A stretch of DNA of 52,064 nt from a virus, in the IMG/VR virus record IMGVR_UViG_3300047409_000754, positions 1-52,064 of that record; one strand, 5' to 3'. The notes below the pieces were generated by a model. That model did no database searches. It had not been told where the DNA came from and was given only the letters and a program-made list of their open reading frames with translations. Shown piece after piece: positions 31,047 to 39,380 of this stretch (position 1 is the stretch's first letter; the number at the start of each line of letters is the position of its first letter). Made by a program: the position numbers and the translations under genes.

Positions 31047-31129
31047 TGGGCGGCCCAGGAATCGAACCTGGTAGGGGATCTCCCCGGCTGCTTTACAGGC
31101 AGTTGCCCCGACCATGAGGCGCGTCGCCC
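31047..31129 (-). tRNA. tRNA-Tyr(GTA)
   Basis: Acceptor GGGCGAC/GCCGCCC with one A-C mismatch, long class II variable arm (CGGGGAGATCCCC), loop CTGTAAA. It is the first tRNA in transcription order, six bases after the terminator. Confidence 0.85.
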
Positions 31130-31134
31130 AAACG

Positions 31135-31160
31135 AAAAAAGGCCGCCCCGGTGGGCAGCC
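31135..31160 (-). terminator. Intrinsic terminator ending the late operon
   Basis: The minus strand has an 8-bp stem (GGCTGCCC/GGGCGGCC, loop ACCG) at 31160-31141 followed by six T at 31140-31135. It lies between the lysis genes and the tRNA array, so tRNAs need read-through or another promoter. Confidence 0.85.
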
Positions 31161-31397
31161 CTGATCGCGTTCTCGAGATTGTTGCCTCGACTTACACGAC
31201 CGGCCGCCCTTCCCCTTTGGCCCTGAACTCTTGGGAATACGAGATCAGGGCTGACGGGAGCGTGGCGTTCTGATCCTTGCGGACGCGCGGCAACGCCGCG
31301 GAGGCGGTATGCCCCTGCTGCGCCATCGACCATGTCCGCGAGCTCGTCATTGCCAACCCAAGGTGAACGGACGAAACGCGGGCGTCAAGCGGAAAGT
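31161..31397. other. Non-coding gap downstream of endolysin
   Basis: About 237 bp with no supportable gene on either strand and no clear promoter. It probably forms the 3' end of the late transcript. Confidence 0.5.
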
Positions 31398-31895
31398 TCA
31401 GGCGACGCGCAGATAGCCCGCGAGTTTGCGGGCCTGCGGGAACGGGAACCCGCGCTCAACGACCGCGTTGCCCTCGCGCGCGCCCTCAAGATTCGTGTTG
31501 CCCGCAATGACCTCGATCGAAGCCAACTCGGCGCCGACGCGCGTCACACCGGTGATGATTCCGACGTGCCCCTTGCCGCCGCCATGGTCCCAAACGACCA
31601 GCCCGCCCATCTCTGGCTCGGCAATGACCAGGTCGTGATTCAGCTCGAGCAACCGCAGTGCGCCGGCGCTGTAGCGCAGATGCGTGACGATCCCCATCGC
31701 GCGCGCGGCGTCGTGAATCTGCGCGCTCGCGAACGCCGCGCACCACAGGGCCGGCTGCATGATCCCGCGCTCGGCAAGCCACTCGCGGATCATCGGCCCA
31801 TCGTTGGGGCCGTCGGTCTCCAGCGACTTGCCGATCGCGTACCGGCGCGCGTTGGCGATCGTGAGCTCGGCGAGGCCTGGAACGGGGCCGATCAC
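31398..31895 (-). CDS. CHAP-type endolysin
   Basis: From GTG 31895 (GTGA overlap) it encodes 165 residues. The family pattern is C52 in PALWCAAFASAQI and H110 in GGGKGHVGIITG, the Cys-His pair of CHAP/NlpC-like peptidoglycan amidases or endopeptidases. A TTG at 31907 is an alternative start. It ends the virion/lysis transcript before the terminator, which fits a lysis role. Confidence 0.82.
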   Translation of the reverse strand: MIGPVPGLAELTIANARRYAIGKSLETDGPNDGPMIREWLAERGIMQPALWCAAFASAQIHDAARAMGIVTHLRYSAGALRLLELNHDLVIAEPEMGGLVVWDHGGGKGHVGIITGVTRVGAELASIEVIAGNTNLEGAREGNAVVERGFPFPQARKLAGYLRVA

Positions 31896-31996
31896 GGGTG
31901 CCACCAAGGCATCCGCATCGGGTAGGACCGTGAGCCCTGGACGTCACCGATCAGGAACCAGTATCGAGGCCCATGCGAGCGACAAGAACGCGTCAC
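31892..31996 (-). CDS. 34-residue coupled mini-protein
   Basis: It starts at GTG 31996, overlapping the upstream stop, and its stop overlaps the endolysin GTG. The peptide is Arg/Trp-rich. Coupling is the main support. Confidence 0.45.
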   Translation of the reverse strand: MTRSCRSHGPRYWFLIGDVQGSRSYPMRMPWWHP

Positions 31997-32460
31997 GGGT
32001 GCGCCACCGACCACGCCTGAAGATGGTTCATCATCAGCGCCTCGGCGGGCGGCGGGGATGGGGGCCGACGCAGCGCCAGCAGCTCGCTGGCGGACGCCTT
32101 GATCACGCAGAACTCCTTGTTGATCGCCCCCGGCGATAGCGCCGCCTCATAGTCTTCGCCGACGGCGGCCAAGCCAACGTCGAAGAGATCCTGCGTCGTC
32201 ACGTTGCACTTCGCCTCGACGGCGGCCAGGTGCGCGCAGCCGATCGCATGGGCCCCGACGACGCTCACGAAGACGGCGAACAGCAGATTGACGGCGCCGT
32301 TGGTGTCGAGCTTGGCGAAGGCTTTGCGGGCGTCAGCGATCAGCAGCGCCAACGCGCCGCCGATCGCCGCGTACCTTGGGATCGCGGACAGCACGGACGC
32401 GACGACCGTTGCGCCGCCGAGAACGACGAGAGCGAGATGGGCGAGTCGAGATTTCATCAT
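31993..32460 (-). CDS. Holin candidate
   Basis: This 155-residue protein has hydrophobic segments at about 9-26, 31-42 and 58-77, then a soluble C-terminal half with two Cys. It lies just upstream of the endolysin, as holins do. The call rests on topology and place. Confidence 0.55.
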   Translation of the reverse strand: MMKSRLAHLALVVLGGATVVASVLSAIPRYAAIGGALALLIADARKAFAKLDTNGAVNLLFAVFVSVVGAHAIGCAHLAAVEAKCNVTTQDLFDVGLAAVGEDYEAALSPGAINKEFCVIKASASELLALRRPPSPPPAEALMMNHLQAWSVAHP

Positions 32461-32726
32461 GGTCCTTTCGTCGGAGTTACTTCTGTCCCAGCGAACCGAA
32501 CGGCGTTGGCTAGATCGCGCGCGCCGGCGGCGAATTCCTCGATATCTTCCGCAAGACGGCCGCAGAAATACTCACGTTCAGACTCCTCAAGGAGGTCAAG
32601 CAGCCCGATAGCGTGCGCGATGCTTTGCGCGCAGCTGACAAGCTGTTCTCCCGATCGAGCGCGTAGAGCTGTGGGCGTATCAGGGCGAGTGGGGTCATCG
32701 TCTTTTTCTCCAAGGTTGGAGGGCAT
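32457..32726 (-). CDS. Hypothetical 89-residue protein in the lysis block
   Basis: A soluble acidic protein with a long helix (QSIAHAIGLLDLLEESEREYF). It is coupled to the holin candidate by ATGA. Function is unknown. Confidence 0.62.
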   Translation of the reverse strand: MPSNLGEKDDDPTRPDTPTALRARSGEQLVSCAQSIAHAIGLLDLLEESEREYFCGRLAEDIEEFAAGARDLANAVRFAGTEVTPTKGP

Positions 32727-32736
32727 GGGTTCTCCC

Positions 32737-33048
32737 TCATTTGCGTTTGCTGAGTAGCTGGTCGAGCTTGTAGTCGACGAGCTTGTTGTGTTCTTCGACC
32801 GCCTTCGATTCGGCGGATTTCGCGTCGGCCTCGGCCGCTTTGATCGCCGCCTGGGCCGCGAGCTTCTCTTTGACGCTCGCCATGTCGTCGCGCATCTGGT
32901 TCCACGCCGGGCCGTCTGGCATGCGGGCGATGGTGACGATCACCGGGATGCCGGCGGCGATGATGCCGCCCAACATCCCGACGACGGCTAGGATCCATCC
33001 AGGGATCCCGCCGCGAAGATTTGGAACGTCATCCATCATCGCGCTCAA
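32737..33048 (-). CDS. Membrane-anchored coiled-coil protein, spanin or holin candidate
   Basis: This 103-residue protein has one strong membrane helix (about 17-41, IPGWILAVVGMLGGIIAAGIP) then a long Ala/Lys/Glu coiled coil. This is the topology of an i-spanin or class III-type holin. ATG 33048 overlaps the esterase stop; an inner ATG at 33036 is also possible. Confidence 0.58.
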   Translation of the reverse strand: MSAMMDDVPNLRGGIPGWILAVVGMLGGIIAAGIPVIVTIARMPDGPAWNQMRDDMASVKEKLAAQAAIKAAEADAKSAESKAVEEHNKLVDYKLDQLLSKRK

Positions 33049-33782
33049 CTCAGCGTCAAAGCGCCCAGCACAACGCTCGACAGGAACTGCTGCCCCACCG
33101 TCGCGTTCGGGTGGAGCCCGTGGATGTCGCCCACGCGGCTCAGGATGCCGCCGTCAGCGCCGCCAGCGCCGGCGGGCGGGTTGTGCGTCGACTCGTAGAT
33201 CAGCGACGGGCCCGACAGCTCGACGTACGTGCAGAACGACGAGCGAGCCGCGACGATGGGCGCGGTGAGCGAGTTGTACCCGAAATTGGGGCCGGTCGTT
33301 GACGTCAGGAACCAGGTCAACGGGTTCGTGTTGTTCCACTGCTCGCCGTAGAACGGGTCGCTCATGCAGATGATCTGGCAGCCGGGGACGGCGGCATGCA
33401 TCCCGTCGAGCAGCGACGCATATTGCGTCGAGAACGTCGCTGGATTGGTTGCCAGGATCACATCGTTGATCCCGACCCACAGGAAGCAATATTCTGGCGC
33501 GAACGTCGTGAAGCGGCCCGGGATGTCGGCCAGGATGTCGGCCACGACGTTGCCAGAGACGCCCGATTGCGTGACGCGGATGCCCTGCGCGCCGGGTGCC
33601 CGGCCCCGACCAATCAGATCGAGGCGCGGCGGCGCCGGTGCCGTCGCGGGCGTGCTGTCCAGCGCGATCCAGGCGGCGTGAAGTTGATCGAGCAGCGCGC
33701 CATTGGCGTACCACCAGCCGTCCACAGTTCGCGAATCGCCGAGGAAGTGAGACTTGTTGCCCCTCGGGTACGGCAGCCCCAC
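33045..33782 (-). CDS. SGNH/GDSL hydrolase of the virion
   Basis: This 245-residue protein has block I GDS (residues 15-17), a Gly-rich block II (SGVSGN), block III GIND (105-108) and a C-terminal DIHGLHPN (219-226). In the last block the usual D-x-x-H is H-x-x-H with Asp two residues earlier. Such enzymes deacetylate or de-esterify host surface glycans. It follows two receptor-binding-like genes. Confidence 0.8.
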   Translation of the reverse strand: MGLPYPRGNKSHFLGDSRTVDGWWYANGALLDQLHAAWIALDSTPATAPAPPRLDLIGRGRAPGAQGIRVTQSGVSGNVVADILADIPGRFTTFAPEYCFLWVGINDVILATNPATFSTQYASLLDGMHAAVPGCQIICMSDPFYGEQWNNTNPLTWFLTSTTGPNFGYNSLTAPIVAARSSFCTYVELSGPSLIYESTHNPPAGAGGADGGILSRVGDIHGLHPNATVGQQFLSSVVLGALTLS

Positions 33783-33785
33783 GGA

Positions 33786-34580
33786 TCAGCTCGCCGCCGC
33801 GGTGACCGCCAAGACTCTGTCGACGAAGAAACTGCAGTTGCTTGTTCCGCAGAGCAGGTTGATGTGCCCGCTGTGCGCGAACGACCCGCTGAGGCTGCTG
33901 AGCAGAAGCGTGTTCAGCAGCGTGTAATCGACGTAGCTGAACAGGTTCGTCCCGTCGCTGATGATGAGCAGGTCGTGCCACGCCGCCGTCGCGGCCACGC
34001 CGAGGTCAGTGTTGCCGGCGCCGACGCGCAGCTGCCAGTTGGGCGAGCCGCCGATCATGCCGATGCCGAGGTTGTAATTGCTTTCGTCGGCGAGGTTGCA
34101 CATGCGAACGTCGCTGCTGCCAGGATTGGTGCCTGGCTTGATCCGCGTGTAGAGCGCGTAGACGTCCGTCTTGGCGTTGCCGATGAAGTCGCCGCCGTTG
34201 GCGCCCGCCACAGCGCCGGTGTTGCGGGCGGTGGCGAGCGTCGGCGTTGCGCCCGAGCCGATCTGGCAGACGCCACCGGGGAGGTTCTGGCCGACGAAGA
34301 AGTTGCTGCCCGACTGCGCGAACGTCCAGTTCGGCGTGATCGCGTTCATCTCGTCGACGAAGACCGGCACGACCAGCGATGGGACTTTGGCGGTGATGAA
34401 CGCCTGCGGCGTCGAGAACGGAGACGATCCGCCGCCGAGGGCGGCGTACGGTCCGCCAAGGACCGAGACCTGCGGCTGACCGTCCGGACCAACCGAAACG
34501 CGGGTCTCCCACGATTGGCCGACCATGAGCGGCAGAGGCTGCTTGCGGAGGCTGAGCCACCGCCCGGTGTAATCGGACAT
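33786..34580 (-). CDS. LamG-like receptor-binding protein
   Basis: The 264-residue sequence is beta-rich with Gly/Ser/Thr/Asn bias; the second half (NWQLRVGAGNTDLGVAATAAWHDLLIISDGTNLFSYVD) resembles concanavalin/LamG jelly rolls seen in phage tail proteins. It probably binds glycans with the esterase next to it. Confidence 0.6.
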   Translation of the reverse strand: MSDYTGRWLSLRKQPLPLMVGQSWETRVSVGPDGQPQVSVLGGPYAALGGGSSPFSTPQAFITAKVPSLVVPVFVDEMNAITPNWTFAQSGSNFFVGQNLPGGVCQIGSGATPTLATARNTGAVAGANGGDFIGNAKTDVYALYTRIKPGTNPGSSDVRMCNLADESNYNLGIGMIGGSPNWQLRVGAGNTDLGVAATAAWHDLLIISDGTNLFSYVDYTLLNTLLLSSLSGSFAHSGHINLLCGTSNCSFFVDRVLAVTAAAS

Positions 34581-35006
34581 CTACGTTCCGCCCTTTCCGG
34601 TCGCCCAGACCGAGAGCTGGTTGGCGGCGCCGCCGCCGCTCGGCGTGTAGCGCAGCCGGATCGCGCGCCAGCCAGAGACGATCGGGACGTCCGTGAGATA
34701 CCTACCGACCGCGCCCGCCGGGTTCGTCGGCGCCGGCCGCATCAAGGCCGTGACGTCGATCCAGTTGGTCGTCGCGAACCGGTCGGGGTTCCACGACCCG
34801 CCGCACGCCTCGATGACAAACGTGCCGGTCGGCGCGCCGCCGCCGATGCCCCAAACGACTTCGAGGCTCGCTGCGGGGGACTGCCGGAGCTCGAACGGGT
34901 CGGACGTGATCGCGACCGACATGTCCCCATTGGCCGCGCTGGCGGTCGCCCCGAATAGGGTCCGAAACGTGCCGCTCCCAACGATCTGCCGGTCGGGGAT
35001 GAACAT
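34581..35006 (-). CDS. Hypothetical 141-residue tail-associated protein
   Basis: A beta-rich protein (VVWGIGGGAPTGTFVIEACGGSWNPDRF) that opens the receptor-binding/lysis operon. Its ATG 35006 follows late motif D by five bases. Its stop precedes the next ATG directly. Confidence 0.7.
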   Translation of the reverse strand: MFIPDRQIVGSGTFRTLFGATASAANGDMSVAITSDPFELRQSPAASLEVVWGIGGGAPTGTFVIEACGGSWNPDRFATTNWIDVTALMRPAPTNPAGAVGRYLTDVPIVSGWRAIRLRYTPSGGGAANQLSVWATGKGGT

Positions 35007-35011
35007 TCACT

Positions 35012-35029
35012 AAAGCGCCCCTGTACCCA
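35012..35029 (-). promoter_or_regulatory. Late control motif, copy D
   Basis: The minus strand reads TGGGTACAGGGGCGCTTT, with ATG 35006 five bases on. It is back-to-back with copy E, two bases away. Confidence 0.7.
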
Positions 35030-35031
35030 CC

Positions 35032-35049
35032 CGGGTGCGCGGGCGCTTT
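35032..35049 (+). promoter_or_regulatory. Late control motif, copy E (plus strand)
   Basis: CGGGTGCGCGGGCGCTTT on the plus strand, with ATG 35054 four bases on. With copy D it makes a symmetric divergent unit, the clearest sign that the motif is directional. Confidence 0.7.
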
Positions 35050-35053
35050 GGTG

Positions 35054-35905
35054 ATGGACCCAGAGGCCGCGCCGGACACCGAGACGGGCGGCCCGGACTA
35101 CGTCCCCCCGCCGATCACCGGCGAGAACTTGATGGCCGTGACGGGCGTGCGGGGCGTCCTGGAGCGCGATCCCAAGCGGATCACCGTGCGCGACAAAGAC
35201 GCCGCCGAGATGCTGCCCCGGGACATCCGCCGGGCGGTGCGGCGCTGGCTCGAGGAAGACGGGCCGTTTCAGCGGTCGAGCAAGGTCGATCCGTTCGACT
35301 ACAACTGGGCGCTCGACGCCCTCTCAGAATCCCAGGATCCCCAGCACCTGGTCGACATCGCCGCAACGTTCCGGCCTGAGGACGGCGACATCGCCGCCGA
35401 CTACCTGATCGTCGCGAAACGGGTCTTCTCCTACCTCCAGGGGCTGCTGCCGATCCGCACCGAAGAGACGATGGCCACCACGACGAACTTCGACCCGAGC
35501 GACACGGAGATCGCCCGGTTTCGACGGGCCTTCGACGTCGCGGACGATCCGATGGTCATCATCCGGGACATGGGCCGCGGCTGCCTCGTGGCCGACCAGA
35601 TCCGCCATCTGCAGGCGCTCTACCCGACGATCTACGCGCAGTACAAGTTCCAAATGGCCACCGGGATGGCCGACGAGCTGACGCGGAAGCGCAGCTGGCG
35701 CCTCCCCTACGCGCGCGATCGCCAGGTGCAGGTCCTCTACGGCACGACGACCTGGAACAAGGCGCTGGCCGCCGACATCCAGAAGAACTTCGCCACCAGC
35801 GCCAAGGCGCCGCAGCAGGGCCCGAACCCGGCACAGAGCACCAGCAAGGCCGCGTCGACCCTGCAGACCCCGACGCAGGCGATCGCCGACGGCTCGAAGG
35901 CTTAG
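35054..35905 (+). CDS. Late plus-strand protein of unknown function, 283 residues
   Basis: From ATG 35054 it has an acidic Pro-rich start, a helical domain (MLPRDIRRAVRRWLEEDGPF...), a central FRRAFDVADDPMVIIRDMGRGC segment and a Gln/Ala/Ser tail. It carries late motif E, so it is probably virion-related. Its stop overlaps the stop of the opposite gene (35902) in a convergent pair. Confidence 0.72.
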   Translation: MDPEAAPDTETGGPDYVPPPITGENLMAVTGVRGVLERDPKRITVRDKDAAEMLPRDIRRAVRRWLEEDGPFQRSSKVDPFDYNWALDALSESQDPQHLVDIAATFRPEDGDIAADYLIVAKRVFSYLQGLLPIRTEETMATTTNFDPSDTEIARFRRAFDVADDPMVIIRDMGRGCLVADQIRHLQALYPTIYAQYKFQMATGMADELTRKRSWRLPYARDRQVQVLYGTTTWNKALAADIQKNFATSAKAPQQGPNPAQSTSKAASTLQTPTQAIADGSKA

Positions 35906-37566
35906 AACGCCGCCGCCGGCTCGGCGACCTGAACCCGGCGCGTCAGATTCTCGATCGTCGACGCACTGACCCCCGCCGCGATGGCCTGCTGCACCAGCGC
36001 CGGGGGCGGCAGCTGGCCAGCGCGCACGACCTGGGCGATCTGCGCCAGCGCGCGGTTTGCGGCCGCTGGAATCTGGCTGGCGATCGTCCCGACCTTGCCG
36101 CCGATGAGTCCGCCGACCGCCGCGCCGGGGAATCCCGCCACGTGATGGCCGATCATCGACCCGACCAGGGCGCCCGTCCCCTTCGCCTTTCCATGGTGCA
36201 GGAGCTCGCCCAGCAAACCATGATCGCGCGGCGGCGGCGCCACCGCCGCCTGCTCGGCGGCATCGTGCAGCTTCGTCAACGCCGAATACCTCTTGTTGAG
36301 CTCGGGCAGAGACTCCAGCGCCTTCGTGCTGTGGGCGTAGTCCTGAAACGGGGTCGAGTTCTGCACGGCCTTCGTATTGCGCACGCCCTCGGCCAGCGAT
36401 CCGATCTCGTCGATCCGCTTGTCGATCACGCGCTGCACCGCCGTCGCCGCGTCCCGCTGCGCTTGCTTGGTCAGCGACGGGTTAATAACGCTGCCGGAGA
36501 ACCCGCGATCCTGCAGCGCCTTGCGCGTCTCCCAGAGCTTGGTCAGCGGTACCCGCCCCTTTTCCCCGAACTGCTCGACGAAGCCATCGGCCTGGTCGTT
36601 GATCAGCTTCTTGAGAGCCTTGTCGGCCGGGTTATTGAACCGGGCGGCGGCGATCCGCAGCGACCGCCTGACGTCGGAGACGGGCGCGCCAAGGGCTACC
36701 GAATCGGCGCTTCGGTAGGCGTCGCCGATCTTCGACCCGGTCGAATCGAGGTCCGTCGCCAGATGAGCCTGGAGCGCCTTGGGGTTTTTGATGGACGCGT
36801 CGAGCGTGGCCGCCAGCTGCGGATCGTTGTGCAGGACGTCGCGCAACGCCTCCTTGCCGATTTCGATCTTCGTGCCGACCGTCTTGTTGCCCAGTTCCTG
36901 GGCGCCTTCGATGATGCGGTCAGCCCGCGCGCGCGTGGCCGAGTCAATGACCGACGTCGCGGCGCGCCTGACGAGCGGCGCCGCCGCTTCGATCCCCTTG
37001 GCCGCGATGCCGCCGACCATGTTCCCGACGGGCAGACCCGCTACCGATCCGGCCGCCTGCGCGCCGGGCGCGAGCTTCGCATCTTCCTCCGACTCCGCCG
37101 CCGGTCCGCCCAGCGCCTCGACGCCGGCGTTCGCGAACGGGATGTTCGCGTTGACCCCGCGCATGAATTCGCGCCCAACCGCCGGGGCCTTGCCGCCGCC
37201 GAACGTGTTGACGGGGTGAACCAGCGCGCGCGCGGCGAAGTCGTTCGCGCCCACGGCCTGCCGGCCCAGGTCGACGAAGCTTTGCCCGAGCTGCTGCGTC
37301 GGCGTCTGTAGTGCCGCGCGCGCGCGCGCCATGGTCGCGGCGTCGGGGCCCTGGTTCAGGGGCGCCGTCGATGCGGTCCCGAGGTCGTCATCGGCCGGCT
37401 CGATGAACCGTTTCCCGGTCTGGCGCGGGAGCGTCGGCACCGGCGGCTCGTCAGCAAAAAGGGCCAGATCTTCGGCGGATGCACCACCGGTTGGGGTCGC
37501 GGCGTGCTTCTTCGGCACCGGCGGCTCCTCGCCGAAGAGCGCGATATCTTCTGCGCTCGCGCCCAT
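35902..37566 (-). CDS. Internal virion/ejection-like protein, 554 residues
   Basis: A mostly helical Ala-rich protein with a Gly-rich membrane-like segment near the C-terminus (GTGALVGSMIGHHVAGFPGAAVGGLIGG). The N-terminus has a duplicated peptide of the form SAED-I/L-ALF-x-E-E-PPVP (residues 4-18 and 30-44). Position after the S74 gene and 604-residue gene suggests a DNA-ejection protein. Confidence 0.6.
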   Translation of the reverse strand: MGASAEDIALFGEEPPVPKKHAATPTGGASAEDLALFADEPPVPTLPRQTGKRFIEPADDDLGTASTAPLNQGPDAATMARARAALQTPTQQLGQSFVDLGRQAVGANDFAARALVHPVNTFGGGKAPAVGREFMRGVNANIPFANAGVEALGGPAAESEEDAKLAPGAQAAGSVAGLPVGNMVGGIAAKGIEAAAPLVRRAATSVIDSATRARADRIIEGAQELGNKTVGTKIEIGKEALRDVLHNDPQLAATLDASIKNPKALQAHLATDLDSTGSKIGDAYRSADSVALGAPVSDVRRSLRIAAARFNNPADKALKKLINDQADGFVEQFGEKGRVPLTKLWETRKALQDRGFSGSVINPSLTKQAQRDAATAVQRVIDKRIDEIGSLAEGVRNTKAVQNSTPFQDYAHSTKALESLPELNKRYSALTKLHDAAEQAAVAPPPRDHGLLGELLHHGKAKGTGALVGSMIGHHVAGFPGAAVGGLIGGKVGTIASQIPAAANRALAQIAQVVRAGQLPPPALVQQAIAAGVSASTIENLTRRVQVAEPAAAF

Positions 37567-39380
37567 CAGTGCCCGATGTCGTCGACGGCCGAGCCGCCGT
37601 TGTTCGCGATGCTGTCGAGGTACTGCTTCGCGCGCGCGCGCGCCAGCGTCGGCGCCTTCGGATCGTTCAGGACGCGCTGAGCCGCGGCAGCCTTGCCGCC
37701 GGGCACCGCCGTTGCGCCGCCGCCCCCCTCGAGACCGGCCGTACGCTGTTTGCCGATGCCCTTGGGATCCTGGATCGCGCGCTGCTCGGCGACAAGACCT
37801 GGTAGCGCCTTCTCGCGGCGCCGCACTTCGGCCTCGGACAGGCCAGGGATGTAGGGGCTGTACCGATCGCGGTACTGCTCGAGCGTCTCGATGTTCTTGC
37901 CCTGCTGCATCTCGGTCAGGTGTGTGATCACCTGCTCGGCGGCCGTCACCTTCTTTTGCTGATCTTCGGGGATCCCGTCGTAGCGCCCGCGCGCCGTCAA
38001 GCCGATGCCGCGCGAGAAGCGCGCACCCAGGTTGCCGAGTACGCCACTGGTCGCCGAGTGCTCCGCGCCCTTGGCCTGCTCCTCGTTGCTCTGGAGCTTA
38101 TTGATCGTGTCCATCGAGACGACGCCTGGCGTGATGTCCTTGGCGGCCTTCTCGGCCTCGGCGAGGTTCCCGAGCACTGCGTTCTGCCGAACGCTGCCCA
38201 TGCTCCCGCCCGCGCCGCCGTTCGCGGCCTTCTCGGATGCGCGCACGTTCGCAAGCGACGGGAGATAATCCTTCGGCTTCATGCCGAGTTGGGCAGCCCG
38301 CGCGGCGATCTCACTGTCGGGCGCGCCGTCCTCCTTCATCTTCACGAGCTCAGGAACGCCTTTCGCGGCTGCGCCGCCGGTCCCCACACGCCCCATCTTG
38401 CGCGCGTACGCCTCGGCCTTCAGCCGCTCGTCGGCCTCCTTCTGCTTTTCGATCTCCAGCTTCGCATCCTCGAGATTCATCGAGTGGACGTCCTTGAGCG
38501 TCCCGAGGCGAAGCTGGTTCGCCTTCTGCTTGAGCGCGACCACGTCGGCATCGTTCTGCGCCTGCTCGACGGGAACGCCCTGGCGCACCCGAAGCGCCGC
38601 AAGCTTGGCGGCAGCAGCATCGGTCGCGGCGGCTTCCTTCAGCTTGGCGTCGCTGAGCGCCTGTTCCTTCTCGGTGAGGCCCGCCTTGTACTGCTCATTT
38701 GCGGCGCCAACGTTCGCCTTCTGCTTTTCGATCCGCGCCTGCTGCATGCGGAAATCGCGCTCGATCGCCTGATTGATCATGTTCAGGCCGGCGTTGCCGC
38801 TGTTGTCGGTGCGCCCGACCGCGCCGAGGATCATCGCCAACCCGCCGAGCACCTTGGACCCAGTCGACTTGTCGGCCCAATAGTCATGAAGATCCATCTT
38901 CATGAACTTTTCGTTTTCGCCCTGCGCGCGATCCGCCCACTGCTGCGTCTTCTGGTTCGCGGCCTGCGTGATCTGCGCCTGCTCGTCAGCGGCGTCCTGC
39001 CGGCGCTGGGCGTCGGCGTCCATGGCGTCGGCAGTCGCGTTGCCCGCCGCCGCCTTCACGTCGCCCAACTTATGCTGGGCGGCTACGTCGTCGGCGCCGA
39101 GTTGCTGCTGGTCAGCGTATCCCTGTGCGGTCTGTTGAGACACGTTGACGGGCGGGGCCGCCGCGGGCGCTTGCGGCTGTTGCGGCGCGCTTGGCGTTGC
39201 ACGTGGAACCATGCCGGGCGCTTCGGACGGAACTTCTGGCGGCCACACGTCTGGCATCCGGCCGTTGCTGGCGCCGGCCGGCAGAGGCTGCGCGTTCACG
39301 CGGTCGACGATCGTCTCGGGCTCGGGCCCCTCGTAAACGGGCGGCTTCTTGTCCTCGTCCTCTTCTTCGTCACCGATCAT
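37566..39380 (-). CDS. Internal virion/ejection-like protein, 604 residues
   Basis: An acidic start (IGDEEEDEDKK) is followed by a Pro/Gln-rich region and a long helical, coiled-coil-rich body. Low Cys and high Ala/Lys/Glu fit a protein that unfolds to pass through a portal. It overlaps the S74 gene by ATGA. Confidence 0.6.
   Translation of the reverse strand: MIGDEEEDEDKKPPVYEGPEPETIVDRVNAQPLPAGASNGRMPDVWPPEVPSEAPGMVPRATPSAPQQPQAPAAAPPVNVSQQTAQGYADQQQLGADDVAAQHKLGDVKAAAGNATADAMDADAQRRQDAADEQAQITQAANQKTQQWADRAQGENEKFMKMDLHDYWADKSTGSKVLGGLAMILGAVGRTDNSGNAGLNMINQAIERDFRMQQARIEKQKANVGAANEQYKAGLTEKEQALSDAKLKEAAATDAAAAKLAALRVRQGVPVEQAQNDADVVALKQKANQLRLGTLKDVHSMNLEDAKLEIEKQKEADERLKAEAYARKMGRVGTGGAAAKGVPELVKMKEDGAPDSEIAARAAQLGMKPKDYLPSLANVRASEKAANGGAGGSMGSVRQNAVLGNLAEAEKAAKDITPGVVSMDTINKLQSNEEQAKGAEHSATSGVLGNLGARFSRGIGLTARGRYDGIPEDQQKKVTAAEQVITHLTEMQQGKNIETLEQYRDRYSPYIPGLSEAEVRRREKALPGLVAEQRAIQDPKGIGKQRTAGLEGGGGATAVPGGKAAAAQRVLNDPKAPTLARARAKQYLDSIANNGGSAVDDIGH

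Noticed and set aside
33055-33075. Partial late-motif match aaagcgcccagcacaac
   Set aside because: It lies within the last codons of the SGNH gene, lacks the TACCCA half and precedes no gene start.
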